The notes: a model not told the origin generated them from the sequence alone. Counted from the first letter of the stretch, positions 1 through 6,006 are shown. The stretch is DNA of 13,264 nucleotides from an uncultured Oscillospiraceae bacterium (GCA_934511165.1 CAKSWA010000051.1:1-13264); one strand, 5' to 3'. Made by a program: numbers and translations.

Positions 1-83
1 ACGTTGCGGAGCGCCTCGACCGCATTGCCGCCGAAGCGGGTCTTATATACTTTTTTCAGCCCGGAAACTTCCAGTAAGCTCAT
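1..83 (-). CDS. Bce-type ABC transporter ATP-binding protein, N-terminal fragment (runs off the window)
   Basis: Only the first 27 codons are present; the gene continues beyond base 1. The start ATG is at 83-81 on the minus strand, preceded by a good ribosome binding site (GGAAGGA). The peptide begins MSLLEVSGLKKVYKTRFGG and continues NAVEALRN, the characteristic opening of ATPases of the BceA/VraD antimicrobial-peptide transporter family (a 'TRFGGN.VEAL' start, before Walker A). In that family the ATPase pairs with a ten-helix permease that flips or removes peptide antibiotics such as bacitracin and also acts as the sensor for a partner histidine kinase. The upstream neighbours, a short-loop sensor kinase and an OmpR-type regulator, are exactly those partners. 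Identification rests on 27 residues plus context, so the substrate is unknown. Confidence 0.8.
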   Translation of the reverse strand, partial: MSLLEVSGLKKVYKTRFGGNAVEALRN

Positions 84-118
84 AATATGAATTGTCCTTC
101 CTTTCGTTTTCTGGCGTC

Positions 119-147
119 AGTATAAGCGAAAAAGCCGACCCGTTCCA
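119..147 (-). promoter_or_regulatory. Possible promoter of the Bce-type ABC transporter gene
   Basis: A TATACT -10 box lies at 124-119 (minus). Seventeen bases upstream is TGGAAC (147-142), only 3 of 6 matches to a -35 box. A poor -35 with a good -10 fits an activator-dependent promoter, which is the known situation for transporter promoters controlled by BceR-type regulators. The promoter would overlap the terminator hairpin. Assignment is by position and pattern only. Confidence 0.4.
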
Positions 148-159
148 TCGGATCGGCTT
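127..159 (-). terminator. Hairpin terminator/attenuator between the sensor kinase and the ABC gene
   Basis: On the minus strand the arms 159-150 and 141-132 form a 10-bp stem (one G-U pair) with an 8-base loop, followed by a run of five T (133-129). It lies after the kinase stop and before the ABC start, so it should reduce read-through from the regulatory genes into the transporter genes. Confidence 0.7.
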
Positions 160-179
160 ACACTCGCGCGGCAAATCCA

Positions 180-196
180 ACATTTCTGTCACATTT
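180..196. promoter_or_regulatory. Possible response-regulator direct repeat
   Basis: The hexamer ACATTT occurs at 180-185 and again at 191-196, 11 bases apart, i.e. one helical turn. OmpR-family regulators bind tandem repeats at this spacing. The repeat sits about 33 bases upstream of the weak -35 of the putative transporter promoter and overlaps the kinase stop codon. A six-base repeat can occur by chance. Confidence 0.25.
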
Positions 197-1184
197 ACTC
201 TACCGTGATCTTCTTTTCTTCCAATTCGATCCGGACCGTCGTCCCCTCGCCGGGGCGCGACTCCGCCGTGATCGTGTGGCCGAGATTCCGGCAGACGCGG
301 CGGCAGAGATATAGTCCTATGCCGCTTGCGCGCTTGTCTGCGCGCCCCTGCATTCCGGTGTAGCTGCGATCAAAGATGCGCGGCAGGTCCTCCGGCGCGA
401 TACCGATGCCGGTATCGCGGATGCAGAGCGTTTTCGGCTCTTCCACGTATACGGAAACGCCGCCCTGCGGCGTATATTTCAAGGCGTTCGAGAGCACCTG
501 CTCAATGACGAACGAGAGCCACTTCTCGTCTGTGAGCACGCGCACGTCCGCGGGCGTATAGTCCAGCGTCAGGCGGCGCGCGATAAACTCCCCGGCGAAG
601 CGCCGGAGCGCCGGGCGGACGATATCGTCGAGCTTCGCTTCGCGGAATACATAGTCCGTCCCCTCGCCTTCGAGCCGGAGGTATGTGAGCACCATTTCCA
701 CATACTGCTCAATGCGCCCGAGATCGGAGAGCAGCCGGCGGGCAAAGTCGCTGTCCTCGCTCTGGAGACGAAGACGCATGGCGGCGATGGGCGTTTTGAT
801 CTGGTGCGCCCAGAGCGTGTAGTATTCGAGCATGTCCGCCCGGTCGGCGGCGGCCTTTGCTGCGGCGTCCGCGCTCTGGCGGCAGAGGCTCTGCACGATC
901 GCCTGATAGTCCGTCTCCGGCACGCTCTTCGCGCCCGGCAGCACGCCGATGAGCTCCGCCGCCGTGCTTTCCATCTGCGAGAGCTCGCGGTGGAGCTTAT
1001 ATACGCGCCGGAAATCGAGCGCGAGCGCCGCAAGACCGAGCAGCAGTGCGAGCGCGCAGGGATACGCCACGGCGCGCAGCGGCAGATGGAAGAGGGCGAA
1101 AGATACGCCGAGCAGCACCGCCGCCAGTGCAAAGAACAGCAGCACACCGCGGCGGCTTTTCAGATAATCTCCGAACAGCTTCAT
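195..1184 (-). CDS. Bce-type intramembrane-sensing histidine kinase
   Basis: A 329-residue sensor kinase. Two membrane helices lie at about residues 13-33 and 38-57 with only a few residues outside the membrane, so it has no real sensor domain; kinases of this architecture read the state of an associated ABC transporter. A short linker is followed by the dimerisation/phospho-acceptor helix (motif WAHQIKTPIAA, His127) and a catalytic ATPase domain with N-box (N233 in EQVLSNALKYTP), DTGIGI (D257) and ASGIGLYL. The start codon overlaps the response-regulator stop by four bases (ATGA), so the two are translationally coupled. Length and motif 'AHQIKTPIAAM' match the BceS group. It should autophosphorylate and donate phosphate to the regulator encoded just upstream. 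The ligand cannot be read from the sequence. Confidence 0.93.
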   Translation of the reverse strand: MKLFGDYLKSRRGVLLFFALAAVLLGVSFALFHLPLRAVAYPCALALLLGLAALALDFRRVYKLHRELSQMESTAAELIGVLPGAKSVPETDYQAIVQSLCRQSADAAAKAAADRADMLEYYTLWAHQIKTPIAAMRLRLQSEDSDFARRLLSDLGRIEQYVEMVLTYLRLEGEGTDYVFREAKLDDIVRPALRRFAGEFIARRLTLDYTPADVRVLTDEKWLSFVIEQVLSNALKYTPQGGVSVYVEEPKTLCIRDTGIGIAPEDLPRIFDRSYTGMQGRADKRASGIGLYLCRRVCRNLGHTITAESRPGEGTTVRIELEEKKITVE

Positions 1185-1861
1185 TTGTCCCCCACGGCGT
1201 AGCCCACGCCGAACTTCGTCGTGATAAAATCGTGCAGCCCTGCGTTTTCGAGCTTTTTGCGGAGGCGGCCGACGTTCACAGTGAGCGTGTTCTCGTCCAC
1301 AAAAGAGTCCGTCTGCCAGAGCGCTTCCATGAGCTTTTCGCGGCTGACGATCTTTCCCTTATTCTGCATCAGTGTGAGCAGAATGCGGTATTCGTTTTTG
1401 GTGAGCTCAATGTGCTCGTCTCCATAGGTAAGCGTGTTGTCGCCGGTATTGAGGATCGCCCCGGCGTGCTCGAGCACAGGCGCCGCCGCGCCGAACTCAT
1501 ACGTTCTTCGGAGGAGCGAGCGCACCTTGGCAATGAGCACGTTCGTATCAAAGGGCTTGGCGACAAAATCGTCGCCGCCCATGTTCATCGCCATGATGAT
1601 GTTCATATTATCGCTCGCCGAGGAGATGAATATGACCGGCACGGAGCTCACCTTGCGGATCTCCGCGCACCAATGGTACCCGCTCATGTACGGAAGCGAC
1701 ACATCCATCAGCACAAGATGCGGCTGCACGCGCGCGAACTCCGCCATAACGGCGCGAAAATCAACAGCACACGTGCAGTCCATCGCCCACAGCTTCATCT
1801 GCGTGCAGATGGCGTCGGCAAGGCTGCGGTCGTCCTCAACGAGAAAAATGCGGTGTTCCAT
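1181..1861 (-). CDS. OmpR-family response regulator, Bce type
   Basis: A 226-residue two-domain regulator. The receiver domain occupies about residues 1-118 with the acidic pair E9/D10/D11, phospho-acceptor D53 (in LVLMDVSLPYM), S80/S81 and K102 (AKPF). A winged-helix DNA-binding domain follows (about 128-226) with the typical ELTKNEYRILLTL and NTLTVNVGRLRKKL segments. It starts at ATG 1861 behind AAGGGGAG and is the first gene of its unit, with a strong promoter upstream. The downstream kinase overlaps it by four bases. Family knowledge: phosphorylated BceR-like regulators switch on the adjacent peptide-antibiotic ABC transporter. Most likely target here is the transporter gene that starts at 83. 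Confidence 0.94.
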   Translation of the reverse strand: MEHRIFLVEDDRSLADAICTQMKLWAMDCTCAVDFRAVMAEFARVQPHLVLMDVSLPYMSGYHWCAEIRKVSSVPVIFISSASDNMNIIMAMNMGGDDFVAKPFDTNVLIAKVRSLLRRTYEFGAAAPVLEHAGAILNTGDNTLTYGDEHIELTKNEYRILLTLMQNKGKIVSREKLMEALWQTDSFVDENTLTVNVGRLRKKLENAGLHDFITTKFGVGYAVGDK

Positions 1862-1884
1862 GATCCACTCCCCTTTCCGGCTAC

Positions 1885-1914
1885 ACTATACCAGCGCTCG
1901 GGAGCGTGTGTCAA
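1885..1914 (-). promoter_or_regulatory. Sigma-A promoter of the response regulator/kinase genes
   Basis: TTGACA lies at 1914-1909 and TATAGT at 1890-1885 on the minus strand, with an 18-base spacer; the regulator start follows 24 bases after the -10. Inside the spacer is a palindrome, CGCTC and GAGCG separated by two bases (1895-1906), which could be an operator. Confidence 0.85.
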
Positions 1915-1933
1915 CCGACCGGGCGGATATAAG

Positions 1934-1965
1934 AAAACCGCAGCGCGTAGTGTCGCTGCGGTTTT
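1934..1965 (-). terminator. Terminator of the lysine transport operon
   Basis: A perfect 12-bp stem (1934-1945 with 1954-1965, 8-base loop), each arm ending in four A/T, sits 5 bases after the ATPase stop. On the minus strand it ends in a T-rich stretch. It is near-symmetrical and could work in both directions, although no plus-strand gene ends here. It separates the lysine operon from the promoter of the two-component genes. Confidence 0.9.
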
Positions 1966-1970
1966 TGCTA

Positions 1971-2711
1971 TTAACCCACAAGGAAGCGCGAGAGAAATTC
2001 GCGTGTTTTCGGGTTCTGCGGATTTTCAAAAATGTCTTTCGGGCGTCCCTCTTCACAGATGACGCCGTCGGCCATGAAAACGACGTTGGTGGAAACGTCT
2101 CGCGCGAACGCCATTTCGTGCGTCACAACGATCATGGTGAGCCCATCCTTTGCGAGAGCGCGCATAACGTCGAGCACCTCGCCGACCATCTGCGGATCGA
2201 GCGCGCTCGTCGGCTCATCAAAGAGCAGCACCTCCGGCTCCATCGCAAGCGCGCGGGCGATGGCCACGCGCTGCTTCTGTCCGCCGGAGAGCTGTGCCGG
2301 ACGGGCGTGGATGTAGGGCGTCATGCCGACGCGCCCAAGATATTCCATGGCGATCTTCTCCGCCTCCGCGCGGCTGCGCCGGAGCACCGACATCTGGCCG
2401 GTGACGCAGTTTTGAAGGGCGGTCATGTTGTTGAAGAGATTGAAGCTCTGGAACACCATGCCGACCTTCGCGCGGTACTGCGAGAGATTCATTTCCCGCG
2501 CGGTGATGTCCTGCCCGTGGTAGAGCACCTGGCCGGATGTCGGCGTTTCGAGAAGGTTGATGCACCGGAGCATCGTGCTTTTTCCTGAGCCGGATGCGCC
2601 GATGATGCTGAGCACCTCGCCCTTTTCCACGCTGAGATGGATATCGCGCAGAACGGTATGGTCGCCGAACTGCTTTTGCAGATGCACAAGCTCCAGAATC
2701 TTTTCGCCCAT
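1971..2711 (-). CDS. Lysine (polar amino acid) ABC transporter ATP-binding protein
   Basis: A 246-residue ATPase of the GlnQ/HisP polar amino acid family. Motifs in order: Walker A GASGSGKST (38-46), Q-loop Q88 (GMVFQSFNLF), signature LSGGQKQR (141-148), Walker B VLLFDEP with E166, D-loop SALD, and H-loop H198 (VVTHEMAFARDV). Length is standard. It begins three bases after the permease stop, so the two are one transcript. It powers uptake by the permease and binding protein encoded upstream. The sequence of the ATPase only says polar amino acid; lysine comes from the lysine riboswitch that precedes the operon. It is the last gene, followed by a strong terminator. Confidence 0.95.
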   Translation of the reverse strand: MGEKILELVHLQKQFGDHTVLRDIHLSVEKGEVLSIIGASGSGKSTMLRCINLLETPTSGQVLYHGQDITAREMNLSQYRAKVGMVFQSFNLFNNMTALQNCVTGQMSVLRRSRAEAEKIAMEYLGRVGMTPYIHARPAQLSGGQKQRVAIARALAMEPEVLLFDEPTSALDPQMVGEVLDVMRALAKDGLTMIVVTHEMAFARDVSTNVVFMADGVICEEGRPKDIFENPQNPKTREFLSRFLVG

Positions 2712-2714
2712 GGC

Positions 2715-3485
2715 TCAGCCCTCCCTCGAATTCTTGATGTGGATCTCGGCGGCGCTGTCGCTCTGCGAGCCGAAAATCACATAGCTGTCGTTCCCGTCGA
2801 GCTTGCGCTCCACAAAGCGCAGCAGGCGCGTGACCGTGAATGTCAAAATGAAATACAGCACGCATACGACGAGATACGTCTGGAATGTTTCAAAGCTCTG
2901 GCGCTTGATGATGCCGGCAAAGTAGTAAAGCTCCGTTACGCCGATGACGTTCAGCACCGAGGTGTCCTTGATGTTGATGACAAACTCGTTGCTCACCGAG
3001 GGGAGGATATTTCGCATGACCTGCGGAATGATGACCTTGAACATTGTCTGCGAATGCGTCATGCCGATGCTCATAGCTCCCTCAAACTGTCCTTTGTCGA
3101 TAGAGATGATGCCGCCGCGGACGATCTCGGCCATATAAGCGCCGGTATTGACCGAAACGATCAAAATGCCGGAGGGAATGAGCGGCAGCGTGTTGCCGCC
3201 GGAGGCGAAGGCGTAGCCCCAGTAGATGACCATCGCCTGCACCATCATGGGCGTACCGCGGAAAATCTCCACGTATACGGCGATGACGGCATTTAAAATC
3301 CTGTGGAGCACACGCACGAAGCCGTTGCGGGAGTACGGCGCGGTGCGGACGATGCCGGTCAGAAGACCGATGGCAAGACCGGCTACGGTGCCGGTAAGCG
3401 CGATGAGCATCGTATTGCCCACGCCGCTGAGGAGCTGCGGGTAGTATTTGACAGCTATGTTGATTACGTCCTGAAAAAAGCTCAT
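2715..3485 (-). CDS. Lysine (polar amino acid) ABC transporter permease
   Basis: A 256-residue inner-membrane permease of the HisM/GlnP family. It opens with an amphipathic stretch and the motif LLSGVGNTMLIALTGTV (about 18-34), then several hydrophobic helices. VEIFRGTPMMVQ (72-83) and the cytoplasmic EAA-type loop EGAMSIGMTHSQTMFKVIIP (135-154), which docks on the ATPase, are diagnostic. The C-terminal 25 residues are hydrophilic and somewhat longer than usual. Only one permease gene is present, so the channel is expected to be a homodimer. It lies 26 bases after the binding-protein stop; the ribosome binding site is weak (AAAGGG, distant), suggesting translation depends partly on the upstream gene. 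Confidence 0.93.
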   Translation of the reverse strand: MSFFQDVINIAVKYYPQLLSGVGNTMLIALTGTVAGLAIGLLTGIVRTAPYSRNGFVRVLHRILNAVIAVYVEIFRGTPMMVQAMVIYWGYAFASGGNTLPLIPSGILIVSVNTGAYMAEIVRGGIISIDKGQFEGAMSIGMTHSQTMFKVIIPQVMRNILPSVSNEFVINIKDTSVLNVIGVTELYYFAGIIKRQSFETFQTYLVVCVLYFILTFTVTRLLRFVERKLDGNDSYVIFGSQSDSAAEIHIKNSREG

Positions 3486-3511
3486 GGCTGTTTACCGGCC
3501 CTTTCGGTCAA

Positions 3512-4402
3512 TTACTTGCGGATGATGACAACGAGGTTGGATTCGTAGTAGGTATCGGTGAAGTCGATCTGCTCGGCGCGTTCCGCCGTGGGGCTCATGC
3601 CGGCGGCGATGGCGTCGATCGCGCCGGATTCCAGCGCGGGCAGCAGCGAATCCCATTCGATGGAGTAGATTTCCAGATTCATGTTGAGCCGCGCGGCAAT
3701 GTACTTGGCGATCTGCACGTCGTAGCCGTTGGCGTAAAGGCCGTCCTTGCCCTCGCCGGAGATGGGCACTGCGCCGAAGGACGCGCCGGAAATATCCGTC
3801 CAGTTGTAGGGTTCATACGCGCACTCCATGCCGACGCGGAGCGTGCCGACCGGGTTCTCCGGCTCCGCGGCGCTCACCGAAAATTCGCTCACTTCCCCGC
3901 CGGAGCTGAGCGAGACGATCTCTTCCATGAGCGCGCTGCGCTGTTCATCGGTAATTTCCGCGAGAATGGCGTTGATCTGCTCACGCAGTTCCGAGCCCTT
4001 CTTCAGCCCAACGGCAATGCCGACATCGGACGCCGTGGCGGTAAAGCCGGTCTCATTGTTGCGAAGCGGGAGGAACGTGAGCGTATCGTCGCTCTGGCAG
4101 ACGGAGAAGGCCGTCGGCTCTTCGGCGATGTAGCCGTCGATCGCGCCGCTCTTGAGCGCGGTCAGAAGATCGGCAAATTCGGGATACGTAGAGCCCTGTA
4201 CATTCTCGATCTGGCTCAGGGCGTCGGCGTGGAACGTTCCGGCCTGCGCGGCGATCTTCATGCCCTGGAGATCGGCGATTGTCGTGGCTTCCGTGATGCT
4301 CTTGCCGGTGCTCTCGGTCGTTTCCGTGCTGCCGCACCCGGCGAGCAGTCCAAGGCAAAGGGCGGCTGCCATCAGCAGCGCAAGGATGTTTCTTCTTCTC
4401 AT
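3512..4402 (-). CDS. Lysine-binding lipoprotein of the ABC transporter, lobes circularly permuted
   Basis: A 296-residue solute-binding protein of the SBP_bac_3 family. Residues 1-23 are a lipoprotein signal (MRRRN, hydrophobic stretch, lipobox LLAGC, C23 lipidated). The order of the mature part is unusual. Residues about 34-130 are the normally central lobe 2 (SITEATTIADLQGMKIAAQA, then LLTALKSGAIDGYIAEEPTA). Residues 131-165 are the normally C-terminal return to lobe 1 (GLKKGSELREQINAILAEI). A linker (about 166-186) leads to the normally N-terminal lobe 1 segment (LRVGMECAYEPYNW ... GYDVQIAKYIAARL ... GMSPTAERAEQIDFTDTYY), and the protein ends at VVIIRK, exactly where lobe 2 would normally follow. 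The family's carboxylate-binding arginine is kept (R275), and an acidic residue (E94) stands where the amine-binding aspartate usually is. Start ATG 4402 follows AGGAGA. Substrate lysine is inferred from the riboswitch. Confidence 0.92.
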   Translation of the reverse strand: MRRRNILALLMAAALCLGLLAGCGSTETTESTGKSITEATTIADLQGMKIAAQAGTFHADALSQIENVQGSTYPEFADLLTALKSGAIDGYIAEEPTAFSVCQSDDTLTFLPLRNNETGFTATASDVGIAVGLKKGSELREQINAILAEITDEQRSALMEEIVSLSSGGEVSEFSVSAAEPENPVGTLRVGMECAYEPYNWTDISGASFGAVPISGEGKDGLYANGYDVQIAKYIAARLNMNLEIYSIEWDSLLPALESGAIDAIAAGMSPTAERAEQIDFTDTYYESNLVVIIRK

Positions 4403-4422
4403 GATTTCTGTCTCCTTTTCGG

Positions 4423-4465
4423 AAAAATTAAATAAGCCTGCGACCCGATGTGGTATCGCAGGCTT
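4423..4465 (-). terminator. Intrinsic terminator of the lysine riboswitch expression platform
   Basis: On the minus strand, arms 4465-4456 and 4443-4434 make a perfect 10-bp GC-rich stem with a 12-base loop, followed by an A/T-only tail ending in five T (4427-4423). It lies between the riboswitch and the binding-protein start, so it ends transcription when lysine is bound. Flanking TTTTCGGAA (4417-4425) and TTCCGAAAA (4465-4473) can extend or compete with the stem. I could not identify a convincing antiterminator; ATCAAA at the end of P1 can pair with a TTTGAT downstream, but this is short. Confidence 0.85.
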
Positions 4466-4510
4466 TCCGAAAAATGAAATTCAAAAAAAGAAAATCAAAA
4501 CCGGTTTCCT

Positions 4511-4675
4511 TTGATAGCTCTCCACAGTAACTGTGACAGTCCGGCGCTTATTTAGCGTCGTCCCAGCAGCGGCACGGCGGCAGCCATGCGGTGCTTCGGC
4601 GGAATTGCCTTTCCCCTGCCGCCGCCTGCCGGCGTGTGCTGCAAGGTACTCTTCGTTTCCGCAACCTCTATCAGG
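4511..4675 (-). ncRNA. Lysine riboswitch (L-box)
   Basis: On the minus strand the segment carries the conserved lysine riboswitch elements in order: GATAGAGGTTGCGG at the 5' side of P1/P2, AAGAGTACC, GGGGAAAGGCAATTCCGCCG followed by AAGC (the highly conserved GCCGAAGC), GCTGGGACG, the P4 hairpin CGCT/AGCG, and the 3' block CTGTCACAGTTACTGTGG leading to GAGAGCTATC, which closes P1 (GATAG with CTATC). The aptamer is about 165 bases, the usual size. It sits just after a consensus promoter and before an intrinsic terminator. Known role of the class: bound lysine switches off lysine synthesis or uptake genes, so it assigns the operon 4402-1971 to lysine import. Confidence 0.95.
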
Positions 4676-4697
4676 TGCTTTCTTATTTTATGCACGG

Positions 4698-4726
4698 ATT
4701 ATACGGCGGTGTTTCCCTTCTGTCAA
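4698..4726 (-). promoter_or_regulatory. Sigma-A promoter of the lysine transport operon
   Basis: Perfect consensus on the minus strand: TTGACA (4726-4721), a 17-base spacer, TATAAT (4703-4698). Predicted transcription starts near 4691, about 20 bases before the riboswitch P1, leaving a leader of roughly 290 bases. Between this promoter and the hairpin at 4854 (4727-4853) I see no gene or recognisable element. Confidence 0.95.
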
Positions 4727-4853
4727 TACCGTCGCTTCATTTTCCGCATTTTATCTCTTTACATTGATAAAATCGCCGGAATAATTATGCACATATAACA
4801 GAGCCGGGAAGTGCTGCCGGACACGGTGAGCGCACCGAGCGGCGCGCTCATGC

Positions 4854-4878
4854 AAAAAGCCCACACTCCGGCGGGCTT
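4854..4878 (-). terminator. Orphan minus-strand terminator-like hairpin
   Basis: AAGCCC (4857-4862) and GGGCTT (4873-4878) form a 6-bp stem with a 10-base loop; on the minus strand it is followed by five T. No minus-strand gene precedes it, so it may be the tail of a lost gene or belong to the neighbouring element. Confidence 0.4.
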
Positions 4879-4937
4879 GAACAGCACCCCATTTGTTAGA
4901 CAGTATGATATACTATCTAAGAAGTGGGGTGCTGTTC
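4879..4937. mobile_element. 59-bp palindrome resembling two insertion-sequence ends joined head to head
   Basis: The outer arms GAACAGCACCCCA (4879-4891) and its exact complement (4925-4937) are 13 bp. After a 4/4 internal mismatch, TTAGACAGTAT (4896-4906) pairs with 4910-4920 with one mismatch, leaving a 3-base centre. Read inward, the two 28-base halves are similar but not identical, as left and right ends of one insertion sequence are. From memory the half resembles IS3/IS150-group ends in Firmicutes; this is unverified. No clear target duplication is seen. It lies exactly at the point where the ABC exporter remnant begins. A further 9-bp complement (4868-4876 with 4945-4953) flanks it and may be chance. 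Confidence 0.6.
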
Positions 4938-4939
4938 GC

Positions 4940-5302
4940 GATACGCCCGCCGGTGAAGCGGGCAAGCGCCTCTCCGGCGGCGAGAAGCAGCGCATCGCCA
5001 TTGCCCGCGCCATTCTCAAGGATGCGCCCATCATCCTGCTCGACGAGGCCACCGCGAGCATCGACCCGGAAAACGAACATCTCATCCAGCACGCGATCTC
5101 TGCGCTTACGCGCGGCAAAACGATCATCACGATCGCCCACCGGCTTGCGACGATCCAGAACGCCGATCAGATCCTCGTCGTAGACGACGGGCGCATCGCC
5201 GAGCGCGGCACACACGAGGAGCTTCTCACGCAAGACGGCCTTTATAAGCGCTTCACCGAGGTACGCGAACAGGCCGAGGGCTGGCACATTGCTTCGGCAT
5301 AA
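4940..5302 (+). pseudogene. ABC exporter ATPase, C-terminal remnant
   Basis: About 120 codons of the C-terminal nucleotide-binding domain of an MsbA/LmrA/MdlB-type exporter. The recognisable sequence starts abruptly at DTPAGEAG, just before the signature LSGGEKQRIAIARAIL, and includes Walker B IILLDEATASID, the H-loop TIAHRL and the usual tail (IAERGTHEELLTQDGLYKRF). The transmembrane domain, Walker A and Q-loop are absent. A full exporter of this type is about 570-600 residues, so some 80 percent is missing. The reading frame is open upstream to 4811 through the palindrome, but those residues do not resemble an exporter and no convincing start or ribosome binding site is seen. Loss by deletion at the insertion-sequence-like palindrome is the likely cause. 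It cannot work as an ATPase. Confidence 0.88.
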
Positions 5303-5320
5303 ATAATTTCCAATAGGCTC

Positions 5321-5370
5321 TTGACAAGTGACCGTTCGGTAACTATACTACGAGTTACCGAACGGTCACT
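5321..5370 (+). promoter_or_regulatory. Promoter with large inverted-repeat operator of the first TetR gene
   Basis: TTGACA (5321-5326), 17-base spacer, TATACT (5344-5349). The arms AGTGACCGTTCGGTAAC (5327-5343) and its exact complement (5354-5370) are 17 bp, separated by 10 bases that hold the -10 box. Each arm is itself a near-palindrome around ACCG-TT-CGGT, a known style of TetR-family operator. One arm fills the spacer and the other covers the start site, so two repressor dimers could shut the promoter. Autoregulation by the adjacent TetR is inferred. Confidence 0.9.
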
Positions 5371-5391
5371 TTCGATTAACGGAGGATATAT

Positions 5392-6006
5392 ATGGCGATT
5401 GACACAAAAGAACGAATTATGGAAGCAGCGCTGGAGCTTTTCGCGCAGAACGGGTATCTCGGCACATCCATGAGCGATATTGCCGGCCGGCTGGGGATCA
5501 CAAAGGCGGCGCTCTACAAGCACTACGCCGGAAAGCAGGAGATCCTTGACCGCATCGTGGAACGGATGAACGAAATGGACTATGAACGCGCCGAAAAATA
5601 CGAAATGCCGGAAACGGAGCCGGACGGCTTTGCGGAGGCTTATCTGCACACGCCGGTGGAAAAGATCCGCGCCTACAACGCAGCGCAGTTCGATCATTGG
5701 ACAAAAGAGACGTTTTCGGCAAATTTCCGCAAAATGCTCACGCTGGAGCAATACCGCGATTCGAAGCTCGCGCAGCTGCACCGCGACTATCTCGCGGGCG
5801 GACCGCTGGAGTATATGGCGGCGATCTTCCAGAAGCTGACGGAGAGCGACGAGGCCGCCATGCAGCTTGCGCTCGAGTTTTATGGGCCGATGTATCTGCT
5901 CTACAGCGTTTACGACGGCGCGGCGGACAAGGATGCTGTCGCTCCCCTGCTCCATGCCCACATCGACCGGTTCATTGCGAGAGTCGAATCCGATTACCGA
6001 AAATAA
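5392..6006 (+). CDS. TetR-family transcriptional regulator
   Basis: A 204-residue regulator. The N-terminal helix-turn-helix (about residues 6-52) reads KERIMEAALELFAQNGYLGT, SMSDIAGRLGITKAALYKHY, AGKQEIL, the standard TetR pattern. The rest is an all-helical ligand/dimerisation domain without recognisable ligand signature (FDHWTKETFSANFRKMLTLEQYRDSKLA is typical of a Clostridia subgroup). Start ATG 5392 is behind GGAGG with good spacing. The promoter directly upstream contains a doubled palindrome that is the obvious binding site. It is followed at 50 bases by the flavodoxin-like gene, probably in the same transcript. The exporter remnant that ends 89 bases upstream may once have been its target. 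Confidence 0.93.
   Translation: MAIDTKERIMEAALELFAQNGYLGTSMSDIAGRLGITKAALYKHYAGKQEILDRIVERMNEMDYERAEKYEMPETEPDGFAEAYLHTPVEKIRAYNAAQFDHWTKETFSANFRKMLTLEQYRDSKLAQLHRDYLAGGPLEYMAAIFQKLTESDEAAMQLALEFYGPMYLLYSVYDGAADKDAVAPLLHAHIDRFIARVESDYRK

Noticed and set aside
1046..2588. Two long plus-strand reading frames (338 and 384 codons).
   Set aside because: They are antisense to the kinase, regulator and ATPase genes and run through a terminator and promoter; no recognisable protein.
4511..4540. Overlapping palindromes (CACAGTAACTGTG and ACTGTGACAGT) with a CTGTCA/TATCAA pair that looks like a promoter with operator.
   Set aside because: The region is the P5 helix and closing P1 strand of the lysine riboswitch; a perfect promoter exists further upstream at 4698-4726.
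4400..4700. T-box leader for an amino-acid transport operon.
   Set aside because: No T-box bulge sequence (TGGNACCGCG type) is present, while all lysine riboswitch blocks are.
4533..4784. Plus-strand reading frame of 83 codons.
   Set aside because: It is antisense to the riboswitch and the lysine promoter, has no convincing ribosome binding site and no family-like features.
4811..4939. In-frame GTG extension of the exporter remnant through the palindrome.
   Set aside because: The extra residues do not resemble an exporter and no good ribosome binding site precedes the GTG; the open frame looks accidental.
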